NCBI RefSeq assembly: GCF_000735525.1
Contig: NZ_JMPR01000035.1
Span: 264,006 to 328,005, forward strand
Reading direction: 5' to 3'
Origin: Tatumella ptyseos ATCC 33301
GTDB taxonomy: Bacteria; Pseudomonadota; Gammaproteobacteria; Enterobacterales; Enterobacteriaceae
Length of the DNA: 64,000 bases
The position numbers and the translations under genes were made by a program. This document shows positions 8,203-17,093 of the stretch, in pieces. A model generated the notes under the pieces. That model saw nothing but the letters and a program-made list of their open reading frames with translations. It was not told the origin of the DNA and did no database searches. Every line of letters starts with the position of its first letter. Position 1 is the first letter of the stretch.

Positions 8203-10395
8203 TCAGAAATCCACACTCACTGACAACTTCACGGTACGAGGATCACCCTGGGTCAGATAGCCACTGTCCTGACCTATGGTTTCCCAGTACTTCGCATTCG
8301 TTACGTTTTCTACCCCGGCACGCCAGGTCAGGCGTGTTTGCTGCCACGGCATCGCATACTGGACGCCGAGATCCAGCCGCGTCCAGGCCGGCATACGCAG
8401 GCTATTATTGCTGTCCGCATACTGATGACCGGAGTGCATCAGTGTGCCGTTAACCGTCACGCCCTGCATGCCCGGCACGTCATATTCCGTGTACAGCCGC
8501 CACTGGTTACGGGGAACACCTACCGCATCCTTACCGTTTGCCGACCCGTACATGTTATTCATGACCGGCTTCAGCCAGGTGGTCCCGGCATTCACCCGCC
8601 AGCCCAGTACCGGTTCACCAAAGACATTCAGTTCTACCCCCTGGTTACGCTGCTCACCGGACAGACGGTAAATATTATCACTGCCCAATACGCCAGCCAT
8701 CTTACGCATATCGAACAGCGCCAGGTTGCCACCGAACCGGTCACGCTGGACTTTCAGTCCGATCTCATTCTGCCGGGTACGCCCGATACCGGTGATCTTC
8801 CCGGCATTGGAGGCATTGAAAGGTGCTGCATTCGCGGCCTGAAGGCCCTCGATATGGTTGGCATACACCGATAGCCAGTCACGGGCTTTCCAGACTGCGC
8901 CATAGACCGGGGACCAGCGATGTGCATCAAATGCCCCGTTCGTGTCTTCTGCACCGCTGTATTCATAATTGCGGATACGTAATTTCTGATACCTGGCTCC
9001 GGCAGTAAAAAGTAACCGGTCATCCAGCACGCCGACGGTATCGGAGAACGAAATGCCGTTATTTGCCGTCCGGCTGCGGACCGAAGGCGCGGACATATTG
9101 CCGCCGGTATAGAGAATTCCGGTCGGTTCCACGGCGGTCGGCTGGTAAATATTCGGTCCGGTAAATGCCCCGGACATCTGATAAGCACTGCCTGCCCGGT
9201 TATAGATCCCGGAATAGCCGAGATTGACCTGGTGGCTGATGTCGCCGGTCCGGAACTTACCGCGCACACCGGCCATTCCGCTCACAGTGTCTGCGGTGTA
9301 ATGGGTATTCAGCAGGTTCATGTCTGAATCACCGGCCATGTTGTAGACCACCGGAGAAGCACTGGCTGACCATTCATTGGTGTGGCTGCCGCCAATGGCA
9401 CTGTAAAGCACCCAGTCCGGCGTCAGGTGATAGTCATTCTTCAGCATGGCATAACGGGTGGTCAGGTCGGCATAATTCCAGCTCTGGCCATAGTTGGTTC
9501 GCGGGTCTGGTACCTCAGGCAACGCTGTCATTCCCTCGTCCAGTTTGATCCCGGCACGGCCGTTATGGATAGTGGATTTCACATACCCCAGGTCCAGGGA
9601 GCTGTCGAACTTTTCGCCGCGGTAATCCAGGCCCAGAAACGCCGCTGTGGTCCGGTCTTTTTCATGACGAATTTCAGTTTCGCCTTCCCGGTGGACCACG
9701 TTCGTCCTTACGCCGAACTGGTTATTGTCGCCGAACCGCTGGCCGATATCTGCACTGATCCCGGGTTGACTGCGTGAGTTATAGTCCACATTCAGACGAC
9801 GGACAGGAGAAGCCGTGGCGTGCTTCGATTCAATGTTAACGTTCCCCCCGACGCCGGTCCCGGCGGCCGGGACACCGTTCAGGAAGGCGCTGGACCCTTT
9901 GATCAGCTCTACCCTGTCCACATCCTCCAGCGGCAGGATCTGGCGGGGCAAAATGCCATATAAACCATTCAGGCCAATATCATCGCCGTACAGATCAAAA
10001 CCACGGATGCGAAAACCTTGAGAAAAGTTTCCGTAGCCGCGCACACTCTGAACAGAAGCGTCATTTTTCACCACATCCTGCAGCGTACGGGCCTGCTGAG
10101 CGTCCAGCAAAGTTGAGGTATAGCTGATCACGCTGAAAGGCACATCCAGCGATTTCTGCTCTCCCAATACCCCCAGCCTCGCACCGTTGGCGATGCCGCC
10201 GTCGAGAAACGCCGGTACCGGGTCCTGACCGTTATTGGTATCAGCGCCCGGCGGGCTGGCGGTCACTGTCAGTGTCTCAGGCCGGACTTGCGTGTCAGTC
10301 TCCGCGGCCAGCACCGGGACACTGACCGGTAACAGAGCGATCAGTACAGCCTGACGGAGGACGTCCGGGCGGAATAAAAGGCGAGTTTTGTACAT
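8203..10395 (-). CDS. TonB-dependent siderophore receptor (FhuA/FoxA/FhuE-like)
   Basis: A 730-residue outer membrane receptor. A signal peptide of about 30 residues ends at VPVLAA, followed by ETLTVTASPPG as TonB box region. The plug domain has VQSVRGYGNFSQGFRIRGFD and DVDRVELIKGSSAFLNG; the barrel ends with the terminal aromatic Phe of VSVDF. Plug sequence and length fit ferric hydroxamate or similar siderophore receptors. Its position divergent from fhuF-fhuC-fhuD-fhuB supports a ferric hydroxamate ligand (ferrichrome, ferrioxamine or similar), which cannot be settled from sequence alone. The 165-base shared promoter region with fhuF contains a possible Fur site. Confidence 0.88.
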   Translation of the reverse strand: MYKTRLLFRPDVLRQAVLIALLPVSVPVLAAETDTQVRPETLTVTASPPGADTNNGQDPVPAFLDGGIANGARLGVLGEQKSLDVPFSVISYTSTLLDAQQARTLQDVVKNDASVQSVRGYGNFSQGFRIRGFDLYGDDIGLNGLYGILPRQILPLEDVDRVELIKGSSAFLNGVPAAGTGVGGNVNIESKHATASPVRRLNVDYNSRSQPGISADIGQRFGDNNQFGVRTNVVHREGETEIRHEKDRTTAAFLGLDYRGEKFDSSLDLGYVKSTIHNGRAGIKLDEGMTALPEVPDPRTNYGQSWNYADLTTRYAMLKNDYHLTPDWVLYSAIGGSHTNEWSASASPVVYNMAGDSDMNLLNTHYTADTVSGMAGVRGKFRTGDISHQVNLGYSGIYNRAGSAYQMSGAFTGPNIYQPTAVEPTGILYTGGNMSAPSVRSRTANNGISFSDTVGVLDDRLLFTAGARYQKLRIRNYEYSGAEDTNGAFDAHRWSPVYGAVWKARDWLSVYANHIEGLQAANAAPFNASNAGKITGIGRTRQNEIGLKVQRDRFGGNLALFDMRKMAGVLGSDNIYRLSGEQRNQGVELNVFGEPVLGWRVNAGTTWLKPVMNNMYGSANGKDAVGVPRNQWRLYTEYDVPGMQGVTVNGTLMHSGHQYADSNNSLRMPAWTRLDLGVQYAMPWQQTRLTWRAGVENVTNAKYWETIGQDSGYLTQGDPRTVKLSVSVDF

Positions 10396-10496
10396 AGTTT
10401 CAACCTGCGAGCAGAGTAGTTTCTAAAATATTTCGCCGCACGGAGGCTTTCCTCCACGACAAAGTTCCTGAAAGGTGCTGTAAGCGCAGGATAGTA

Positions 10497-10519
10497 ATGC
10501 AACTCTTTATCATTTGCAT
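10497..10519. promoter_or_regulatory. candidate Fur operator between the receptor gene and fhuF
   Basis: An interrupted inverted repeat, ATGCAA (10497-10502) and TTGCAT (10514-10519), surrounds CTCTTTATCAT; an AT-rich run TTATCATTTGCATTATTATT extends to the right. This resembles degenerate Fur boxes (units of the NATWAT type) and lies in the only promoter region available for both the TonB receptor and the fhu genes. The match to the 19-bp Fur consensus is partial, so the call rests largely on context. Confidence 0.35.
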
Positions 10520-10560
10520 TATTATTCCTGGATATTTACCGCCAGTGATGGAATAACGTC

Positions 10561-11232
10561 ATGCCTTTACCCCACACCTCTGCGAGCGCAACACTGACTG
10601 AAGTTCCGGCCAGTATTGTCTGTCACCCGCACCAGTTTGAGGCCCTGCTCCCCGGCGGCTGGACGGCCTGTTCCCCGGCCCGCAAAGTCGCCTGGCTGTC
10701 ACTGTGGTCACAATGGTTTTTTGCAGATGCACTGATCAACTGGGCCGATCAGTTATGCAGTGAACAGCGTGCCTGTCCGCTGTGGGAATTTAACGGTCAG
10801 CTGACGCTGAATGCCGCGGGCTGCCCGGAACGCTGGCATCAGCGGGGTGAACCACTGCGCGGGCTGACGCCCGCTCAGCAACATCAGCAGACAGAGCAGT
10901 TAATCTGTCAGTTTATTACCCCGGTGTGTCAGACCCTCTCGTCCCTGGCGGGCAATAATCTTACGGTGTTCTGGAGCAATGCCGCGGTGCGGTTATGGCA
11001 GGGTATGCAGCAGGCCGACAGCAAAGCAGCCGATGTCCGGATATTCCGCGACCTTTTTTCTGCCAGCCATTTCACCGACGGCAGTATTAATCGTCTGAAA
11101 GCCCCCTTGCGCACACTGAAAACGCCTGACGGTGAAGACAAAACCGAACGCCGCCATTGTTGTCTGATCTTCCGGCTGGACGATCATCAGAAATGTGCCT
11201 CCTGCCCGCTGGAAAAATGCGGTAAACATTAA
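10561..11232 (+). CDS. fhuF: FhuF-like siderophore-iron reductase
   Basis: 223 residues. The C-terminus shows the FhuF iron-sulfur ligand pattern CC-x10-C-x2-C (CCLIFRLDDHQKCASC), which binds a [2Fe-2S] cluster in the E. coli enzyme. FhuF reduces ferric iron held in hydroxamate siderophores in the cytoplasm so that iron is released. The N-terminal half (SLWSQWFFADALINWADQLC) also fits the family. It is the first gene of the rightward cluster and ends 15 bases before fhuC, which places reductase and importer in one operon. In E. coli fhuF is away from fhuCDB, so the linkage here is a notable but functional arrangement. Confidence 0.88.
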   Translation: MPLPHTSASATLTEVPASIVCHPHQFEALLPGGWTACSPARKVAWLSLWSQWFFADALINWADQLCSEQRACPLWEFNGQLTLNAAGCPERWHQRGEPLRGLTPAQQHQQTEQLICQFITPVCQTLSSLAGNNLTVFWSNAAVRLWQGMQQADSKAADVRIFRDLFSASHFTDGSINRLKAPLRTLKTPDGEDKTERRHCCLIFRLDDHQKCASCPLEKCGKH

Positions 11233-11247
11233 TCCCGGAGAGATCCC

Positions 11248-12048
11248 GTGAAAAGTACCCCCCCGGCACCGCCGGAAGCGACCTTTCGCCTTCATCAGGC
11301 ACAGGTATCCATGGGTCACCGGCAGTTACTTAGCCCCCTGACCCTCGAATTTACGCCTCAGCGAGTGACCGGGTTAATCGGTCATAATGGCTCAGGTAAA
11401 TCGACCCTGATAAAACTGCTCAGCCGGCAGAACCCTGAGTTTGACGGGGAGATTAGCTGGCGGGGTAAACCCCTTCACCAGTGGGGGGCCCGCGAATTTG
11501 CCCGTCAGGTGGCCTACCTTCCTCAGCACCTGCCCGTGGCAGAAGGAATGACCGTTACTGAACTGGTGGCACTGGGGCGCTATGCATGGCACGGAGCACT
11601 CGGCAGGGTGACCGATGAAGACAAAGACATCATCGCCAATGCCATCGAAAGCGTGTCGCTGACCCGGCAGGCCCGCCATCCGGTCGAACAGTTATCCGGC
11701 GGTGAACGGCAACGGGCCTGGATTGCCATGTGTGTGGTTCAGGGCAGCCATTGCCTGCTGCTGGATGAACCCACGTCTGCACTGGATATTGCCCATCAGA
11801 AAGAGGTGCTGTCAGTCATCCGTGATCTCTCACGGCAGCGTCAGTTAACCGTGATCATGGTGCTGCACGATATCAATATGGCGGCGCGGTTTTGTGATGA
11901 ATTTATTGCGCTGCGCCAGGGCGAAAAAATATTCCAGGGCGGTGTCAGCGAACTGATGACAGAACAGCAACTGGAGCAAATCTATGGCGTTGCCATGGGT
12001 ATCATTCGCCAGCCGGAGAACGGGGATCTCATCAGTTATGTCAGATAA
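11248..12048 (+). CDS. fhuC: ferric hydroxamate ABC importer, ATPase subunit FhuC
   Basis: 266 residues. Walker A is IGHNGSGKST (about residue 48), Q-loop YLPQHLP, signature LSGGERQRAWIAM, Walker B CLLLDEPTSALD and switch His VLHDINMAARF. This is the standard iron-siderophore importer ATPase of the FhuC/FepC group. It energises uptake through FhuB using FhuD-bound ligand. GGAG lies before the ATG at 11248. The stop overlaps the start of fhuD by eleven bases, indicating translational coupling. Confidence 0.92.
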   Translation: MKSTPPAPPEATFRLHQAQVSMGHRQLLSPLTLEFTPQRVTGLIGHNGSGKSTLIKLLSRQNPEFDGEISWRGKPLHQWGAREFARQVAYLPQHLPVAEGMTVTELVALGRYAWHGALGRVTDEDKDIIANAIESVSLTRQARHPVEQLSGGERQRAWIAMCVVQGSHCLLLDEPTSALDIAHQKEVLSVIRDLSRQRQLTVIMVLHDINMAARFCDEFIALRQGEKIFQGGVSELMTEQQLEQIYGVAMGIIRQPENGDLISYVR

Positions 12049-12964
12049 TTACCTGCCAGACGGCGACACGCCGATGCTGACCCGTCGTCAGATGCTTTGC
12101 CGCTCGGCACTGATAGTGGCCGCAGCCTCCCTGCCCGCCGGCGCTATCGCAGCAGCCCCTCCGGCGTCAGTGCCTCGGGTGGCGGCCCTGGAATGGTCGG
12201 CTGTCGAAACCCTGTATGCGCTCGGGATCACCCCTGTCGCTGTCAGCGATATCCGCGGTTACCATGACTGGGTCGCGGCACCGGTTCTGCCGCCACAGGT
12301 GACTGAACTGGGGTTACGCACCGAGCCAAACCTGGAACTGCTGGCCAGCCTCTCCCCGGATTTACTGATCCTGCCGGATCACTCCGCGTTGCCTGTCTCC
12401 CGTCTGCAGCAGATTGCTCCGGTATGGGAATACTCCTTCCGTGAGCCGGGTGAAACCCTGCTCAACACTGCCCGCGATAATATCCTGCAACTGGCCCTGC
12501 GCCTTCACCGCGAGGCTCAGGCACAACAGTTTCTCACCGGTTTCCGGCAGCAGATGGCCGGATACCGGCGTCAGTTAGCACCGATGGCGGGTAAAAAGAT
12601 CCTGATGTTCACACTGCTCTCTCCGCGTCAGGTTCTGGTGCTGACGCATGACAGCCTGTTCGGGGAAGTGCTTGCCGCCACCGGACTGGAGTGTGCCTGG
12701 CAAGGGGCCACCAGCCTGTGGGGCAGCGTGATTGTCGGGACCGAACAGTTACTGACCTGTCAGGCGGATATTGCTTTACAGTTTTCACACCATGATACGT
12801 CTGTCACCACCGCGCTTGCCGGTTCGCCTCTCTGGCAGCAGATGCCGTTTAATCAGCAGCATCGGCGTTATTTGCTGGACCCGGTGTGGCTGTATGGGGG
12901 GCTCTGTTCTGCCCTGCGATTTGCCGGGGCACTGGCCCGCAGTGCCGGAGAGTGGCATGCGTAA
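12038..12964 (+). CDS. fhuD: ferric hydroxamate periplasmic binding protein FhuD
   Basis: 308 residues from ATG 12038, chosen because it overlaps the fhuC stop. An in-frame alternative ATG is at 12074. The N-terminus has a twin-arginine-like motif (TRRQML) followed by a hydrophobic, Ala-rich export segment, as in E. coli FhuD. The class III binding-protein fold is indicated by VAALEWSAVETLYALGITPVA and LRTEPNLELLASLSPDLLIL, which hold the ligand-contact strands of the N lobe. It carries Fe3+-hydroxamates from the receptor to FhuB. Confidence 0.9.
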   Translation: MSDNYLPDGDTPMLTRRQMLCRSALIVAAASLPAGAIAAAPPASVPRVAALEWSAVETLYALGITPVAVSDIRGYHDWVAAPVLPPQVTELGLRTEPNLELLASLSPDLLILPDHSALPVSRLQQIAPVWEYSFREPGETLLNTARDNILQLALRLHREAQAQQFLTGFRQQMAGYRRQLAPMAGKKILMFTLLSPRQVLVLTHDSLFGEVLAATGLECAWQGATSLWGSVIVGTEQLLTCQADIALQFSHHDTSVTTALAGSPLWQQMPFNQQHRRYLLDPVWLYGGLCSALRFAGALARSAGEWHA

Positions 12965-14921
12965 ACCTGTCGGGATCCTCCTTATTTTACTGCTGTGCCT
13001 GAGCGCCGCGGGCTTATTGCTCACCAATACCCTGCATTACGTTCATCCGCCCGGAATTGCACAGCTCACTCCCCCGGCCGCGGCCAATCTTCTTCTGCAA
13101 CAACACCTGCTGTTTCAGTACAGCTTTCTGCCGCGTATCGCCGTTGCTCTGCTGGCCGGAGGCGCGCTGGGCCTTGCCGGCTGGCTATGCCAGTTACTGC
13201 TGAAAAATCCGCTGGCGGAGCCGGCCACGCTGGGAATAGCCTCCGGTGCTCAACTGGGGCTGACCCTGGCAACATTGCTGGGTGGCGGCGTGCTGGCCGG
13301 TCAGGGATTTTCGCTGGCCGGGGCCATGGTATGTATGCTGATTATTTTCGCACTCAGCCGTCAGCATCAGTTATCCACCCTGACCCTGCTACTGACCGGA
13401 TTACTGATCGGCCTGTTCTGCTCTGCTCTGCAAAACGGGCTGACCTTATTCCGTCATGAACAATTGCAGGACCTGTTTATCTGGAGCAGCGGTGATCTGG
13501 CGCAGAACGACTGGTCGGTGGCGCGCCGTCTGGCACCGGTACTGATCCTGACCACGCTGCTGACACTGCTGTTTTCCCGTGCGCTGAACCTGCTGCGTCT
13601 GTCCGATGCCATCGTCGACAGTCTGGGAGGCCGCAGTCAGAAGATACGTCTGGTCGGGTTAGCGCTGGTGACAGTGTTATGCGGCTGGACGGTCAGTCAG
13701 GCCGGAATTATCGGTTTTATTGGCCTGTTTGCCCCGCAGATTTGTCGCCTTTATCCGCATCAACGGTTTATCAGTCATATGCTGCGGGTAATGCTGTTCG
13801 GCGCGCTGATTTTGCTTATCTGCGACCAACTGTCGATACTGGCAGGATCGGCGGGATACCCGTTGACTGCCGGCAATATCACGGCTATCGGCGGGATCCC
13901 GTTGATGCTATGGATCATCGCCCGGGCGCGTTTTGTGACTGCGCCGGACCTGCGGACACCGGTCAGCCGGACGCTGTCGATGAACGGTAAAAAGTGTGCG
14001 CTACTGGTACTGCTGATGATCATTGTGGCTCTGATCTGCTTCGCCATTCAAAGAAATGCCAGCGGGATCAGCTTCAGCGTCCATGACCCGCTGGCTTTCC
14101 GCTGGCCCCGGGCCATGGTCGCCGGCAGTTGTGGCGGTTTGTTAGCCATTGCCGGCGTTATCCTGCAGCGCCTGACCGCTAACCCGCTGGCCAGTCCGGA
14201 AGTGCTGGGGGTTAACAGTGGTGCGGCCTGCGGAGTGGTACTGATGCTGCTGTTCTTCCCGGTATCGGGCGGAATAGCCATGTTCCCGGCGGCGCTGGCC
14301 GGCGCACTGCTGAGCCTGGGGATAATTATCTGCTTTGCTTTTGGCAGACGCACATCTTCCCCGCGGATCCTGCTGGCCGGTACCGCACTGAGTGCACTGT
14401 CGGCAGCCGTCATCAGCATTCTGCTGGCGAGCGGTGCGCCAAATACCAGCCAGATCATCAGCTGGCTGTCAGGTTCCTCCCTGGGGGCAACCCCGCAGAT
14501 GGCCCTGATCGGATTAGCACTCTTTCTGGTCGCTCTGCCGGTAGCATTGCTCTTTTCACGGTGGCTGACCCTCCTGCCGCTGGGACGTGAGGTCGCTTCC
14601 TCGCTGGGAATTGCCCTGCGGCCGGTCACCGCGGTATTGCTGATCTTTTGTGCGGTACTCAGTGCCTGCGCCACGCTGTTGCTTGGCCCGATGAGTTTTA
14701 TCGGCTTACTGGCGCCCCGGGTGGTAAGCCAGGCAGGTCTCCGTTCGATGACCGTGGCGCTGCCGGTCGCGGCGGTGACCGGCGCGGTACTGATGATGGT
14801 GGCCGATACCCTGGGCCGGCTGGTGATTTTTCCTTTCCAGATCCCGGCCGGGATCATGGCGGTGTTACTCGGCACTCCGCTGTTTATCGGGTTGTTATGC
14901 GGCAAAAAGCGCAACGGCTGA
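12957..14921 (+). CDS. fhuB: ferric hydroxamate permease FhuB (fused double permease)
   Basis: 654 residues from ATG 12957, which overlaps the fhuD stop (ATGCGTAA); an upstream ATG at 12771 in the same frame lies inside fhuD and is unlikely. The protein is two homologous FecCD permease halves joined near residue 340, about twenty membrane segments in all. E. coli FhuB is 660 residues with the same fusion. Each half has the FecCD glycine-rich segments (NPLAEPATLGIASGAQLG; NPLASPEVLGVNSGAACG) and the ATPase-contact loop region (FIGLFAPQICR; FIGLLAPRVV). It is the last gene of fhuF-fhuC-fhuD-fhuB. Confidence 0.92.
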   Translation: MRKPVGILLILLLCLSAAGLLLTNTLHYVHPPGIAQLTPPAAANLLLQQHLLFQYSFLPRIAVALLAGGALGLAGWLCQLLLKNPLAEPATLGIASGAQLGLTLATLLGGGVLAGQGFSLAGAMVCMLIIFALSRQHQLSTLTLLLTGLLIGLFCSALQNGLTLFRHEQLQDLFIWSSGDLAQNDWSVARRLAPVLILTTLLTLLFSRALNLLRLSDAIVDSLGGRSQKIRLVGLALVTVLCGWTVSQAGIIGFIGLFAPQICRLYPHQRFISHMLRVMLFGALILLICDQLSILAGSAGYPLTAGNITAIGGIPLMLWIIARARFVTAPDLRTPVSRTLSMNGKKCALLVLLMIIVALICFAIQRNASGISFSVHDPLAFRWPRAMVAGSCGGLLAIAGVILQRLTANPLASPEVLGVNSGAACGVVLMLLFFPVSGGIAMFPAALAGALLSLGIIICFAFGRRTSSPRILLAGTALSALSAAVISILLASGAPNTSQIISWLSGSSLGATPQMALIGLALFLVALPVALLFSRWLTLLPLGREVASSLGIALRPVTAVLLIFCAVLSACATLLLGPMSFIGLLAPRVVSQAGLRSMTVALPVAAVTGAVLMMVADTLGRLVIFPFQIPAGIMAVLLGTPLFIGLLCGKKRNG

Positions 14922-15092
14922 AGCCCGACCGGTTCTGAAGGATGCCGGGCAGTGACGACGTTGCCGGGACACAGGAAAGCTGACGTGAATACACCGGGAG
15001 AGGTCTGCCCGGTAATGACAGGAACCGAACCCTGACCGGAAGAGACTGAGAGTGATGTTCTGTCCGGACAGGAAGCGGCTAAAGATGGAAAA

Positions 15093-15117
15093 CTCCCCCG
15101 GCCGGCCTGGCCGGGAG
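15093..15117 (-). terminator. GC-rich hairpin after oprB
   Basis: CTCCCCCGGCC pairs with GGCCGGGAG across a five-base loop, just downstream of the leftward porin gene. On the minus strand it is followed by a short T run (AGTTTTCC). The 14922-15125 spacer separates it from convergent fhuB, for which no separate terminator was found. Confidence 0.55.
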
Positions 15118-15125
15118 AAACGGAC

Positions 15126-16478
15126 TCAGAAAGAAACCACCGTTTTCAGCCCGGCGACCCAGGCATCCGGCGTACTGCCGGCACCGCCCGGATTATGCCA
15201 ATACTGAATATCCGGCTGCAGTTCCAGCCAGGACGTCGCGCGAATGCGATAATACAGCTCGGCGTTGACCGAATGACTGATAGCCGGATACCCGTTCCCT
15301 CCCGGAAACTGCCCCTGGCTGGCAAACTGCAACTGCTCGTTCGCGTAACCACTCATTTTAATATAACTGACGCCCAGTCCCAGCCAGTCTTCGGGCCGCG
15401 CATCCAGTAATCCGCGATAACGCATCGACAGTGAACTGGTCAACCGCACACGGTTAGTACGCTGATCCGAAAGGCTGCCACTCCATGAAATACTCATCCC
15501 CCGGCTGGCATCGTCCGGGTGACGGGTGATCTGCTGGTTACCTGACGCCCAGATAAACCCGGTAGTTCCGTAGGTACGGTAGCCCTGAGGATCCCGGCTG
15601 CCATCCGGTTGCGACACACCCCGGGAAAGGTGCTGCTGGCGGGCATTGGTCAGCAGTGCCCCCACGTTGTAGACGCCGGGCAGTCCGTTGACCTGCGTTT
15701 TCAGTTCCGCCTCGACCGGGAACAATGCCCCGCGGCTGCCCCGGGTTGACCAGCTCCAGGCATGGCTGCGATCCGCCACACGCGGGTTCTGTTCCATCAC
15801 CCCGGCTTTCAGGGTCCACTCCGGTGTCAGTTTATAGGCCAGTGTGGTGCCCCAGCTATGAACATTCCAGTTATTCCACAGCATGGCATTGGCGGATTTC
15901 CCGCCGCACTGACTTAATACCTGAAAATCACAAGGGATAGACTGGTCAAAGGTCTGAACCTTATTGATCAGTCCCACCCGCCAGGAGAGCCGGTGGTCCA
16001 GGAAACTGCGCGAAAACGTCAGCCAGCCCAGACGGGTAATCGACTGCCCGCCCCAGCTTTCCTGAGCCAGGTCGTTAAAGGGAATCGAGGGATTTTGCAG
16101 ACGCGAGCTAGTCAGATTATTGTTATGGTTGCGGTTGACGATATTCCCTTCAATCGCTGCATCCGGAATACCGGTCAGGGCTTCCAAATTCTGATTAAAG
16201 GTCAGGGAGAACTGATCAATATATTCCGCTTTACTGTGGCTGTTATAGCCGCCCGCCATATTGAGCGCCGTCTGGCTGAGGTAGCCGAGAGAATAAGTAA
16301 AGCCGCGGGCTTGCAGTCCCGAACGCAGGCCTCCCGAATCGCCAAGCAAGCCTTCCCGGGGCGCTTCAAACCCCAGAACACTGTAATCCGGGACGGTTGC
16401 CAGCGCTGATGAAGATAAAAATAATGCCGTAATGATGACTGAAGGTTTAAAAGGGCCGTATTTCCCTGAATTATCCAT
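15126..16478 (-). CDS. oprB: carbohydrate-selective porin, OprB family
   Basis: 450 residues with an N-terminal signal (VIITALFLSSSALA) and a beta-barrel of alternating aromatic and polar residues ending in Phe (LKTVVSF). Family landmarks are YIDQFSLTFNQNLEALTGIPDAAIEGNI near the N-terminus and WLGLGVSYIKMSGY and AELYYRIRATSWLELQPDIQYWHNPGG near the C-terminus. OprB proteins let glucose and other sugars cross the outer membrane, and in PQQ-making bacteria feed periplasmic dehydrogenases. That link is inference from the pqq operon at 35045-40634. It is apparently monocistronic. Confidence 0.88.
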   Translation of the reverse strand: MDNSGKYGPFKPSVIITALFLSSSALATVPDYSVLGFEAPREGLLGDSGGLRSGLQARGFTYSLGYLSQTALNMAGGYNSHSKAEYIDQFSLTFNQNLEALTGIPDAAIEGNIVNRNHNNNLTSSRLQNPSIPFNDLAQESWGGQSITRLGWLTFSRSFLDHRLSWRVGLINKVQTFDQSIPCDFQVLSQCGGKSANAMLWNNWNVHSWGTTLAYKLTPEWTLKAGVMEQNPRVADRSHAWSWSTRGSRGALFPVEAELKTQVNGLPGVYNVGALLTNARQQHLSRGVSQPDGSRDPQGYRTYGTTGFIWASGNQQITRHPDDASRGMSISWSGSLSDQRTNRVRLTSSLSMRYRGLLDARPEDWLGLGVSYIKMSGYANEQLQFASQGQFPGGNGYPAISHSVNAELYYRIRATSWLELQPDIQYWHNPGGAGSTPDAWVAGLKTVVSF

Positions 16479-17093
16479 ATTCTCATCCTGAAAGATTATC
16501 CGTTATCCATTGACGGTGATATAACACTAAAGCCCGAATTAACAATATCCTGTAATAAAGCCAGCTGACGAGATAATGAGGCAGGAAAATCATTGTGCGA
16601 AAGACAGCAGATTTTTCTGCGCATTGAGGCACCTCATAAAGGTGGCTGATACTGTTTCCAGGCAGCGCGATGCCGCATAAGCCGCTGAATTCCGGCTACT
16701 GATCACACCCGCACACTGTATCATCCGCATTGTTCAGTGAAAGAGGATTTTGCTCTGTTCACTCAGTATTGTGACCCTTGTCATAATGAGATTACCGCCA
16801 GATGGGAATATTTCTGTTGCGGGCAACTGTTGAAAAATAATGTCCCTTCCCCGTCGGTCAGGGCCAGTGATGTTACAGAAAAAAACGTCACTGATATTAC
16901 GTTGCCTGATAACAGAGACCCGTCCCCCGGCGACATGCCCCGTCAGTCCGGACAGCTCCTCCGGCGGATCAAAAATGCGGATCACGGTCCTGCACCTGTC
17001 ATTTCAACGGCTTATTCCCGGTTCTGACTGCCATTGTGCCGTCAGCTGGCGTATACTTTTCCCTCCGACTGCTTAGATAATCGCCCTCTGCTT
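16479..17093. other. 615-base divergent intergenic region oprB/mdtG, no gene seen
   Basis: The region must carry promoters for oprB (leftward) and mdtG (rightward). A 96-codon frame on the plus strand (16737-17027) starts with GTG, lacks a good ribosome site and has no recognisable motif, so it is not called. No strong repeat or operator was seen. Confidence 0.4.

Noticed and set aside
14048-14914. 288-codon open frame antisense to fhuB
   Set aside because: It lies wholly inside a well-supported permease gene, has low-complexity Ser/Ala/Pro composition and no motif; long antisense frames are common in GC-rich genes.
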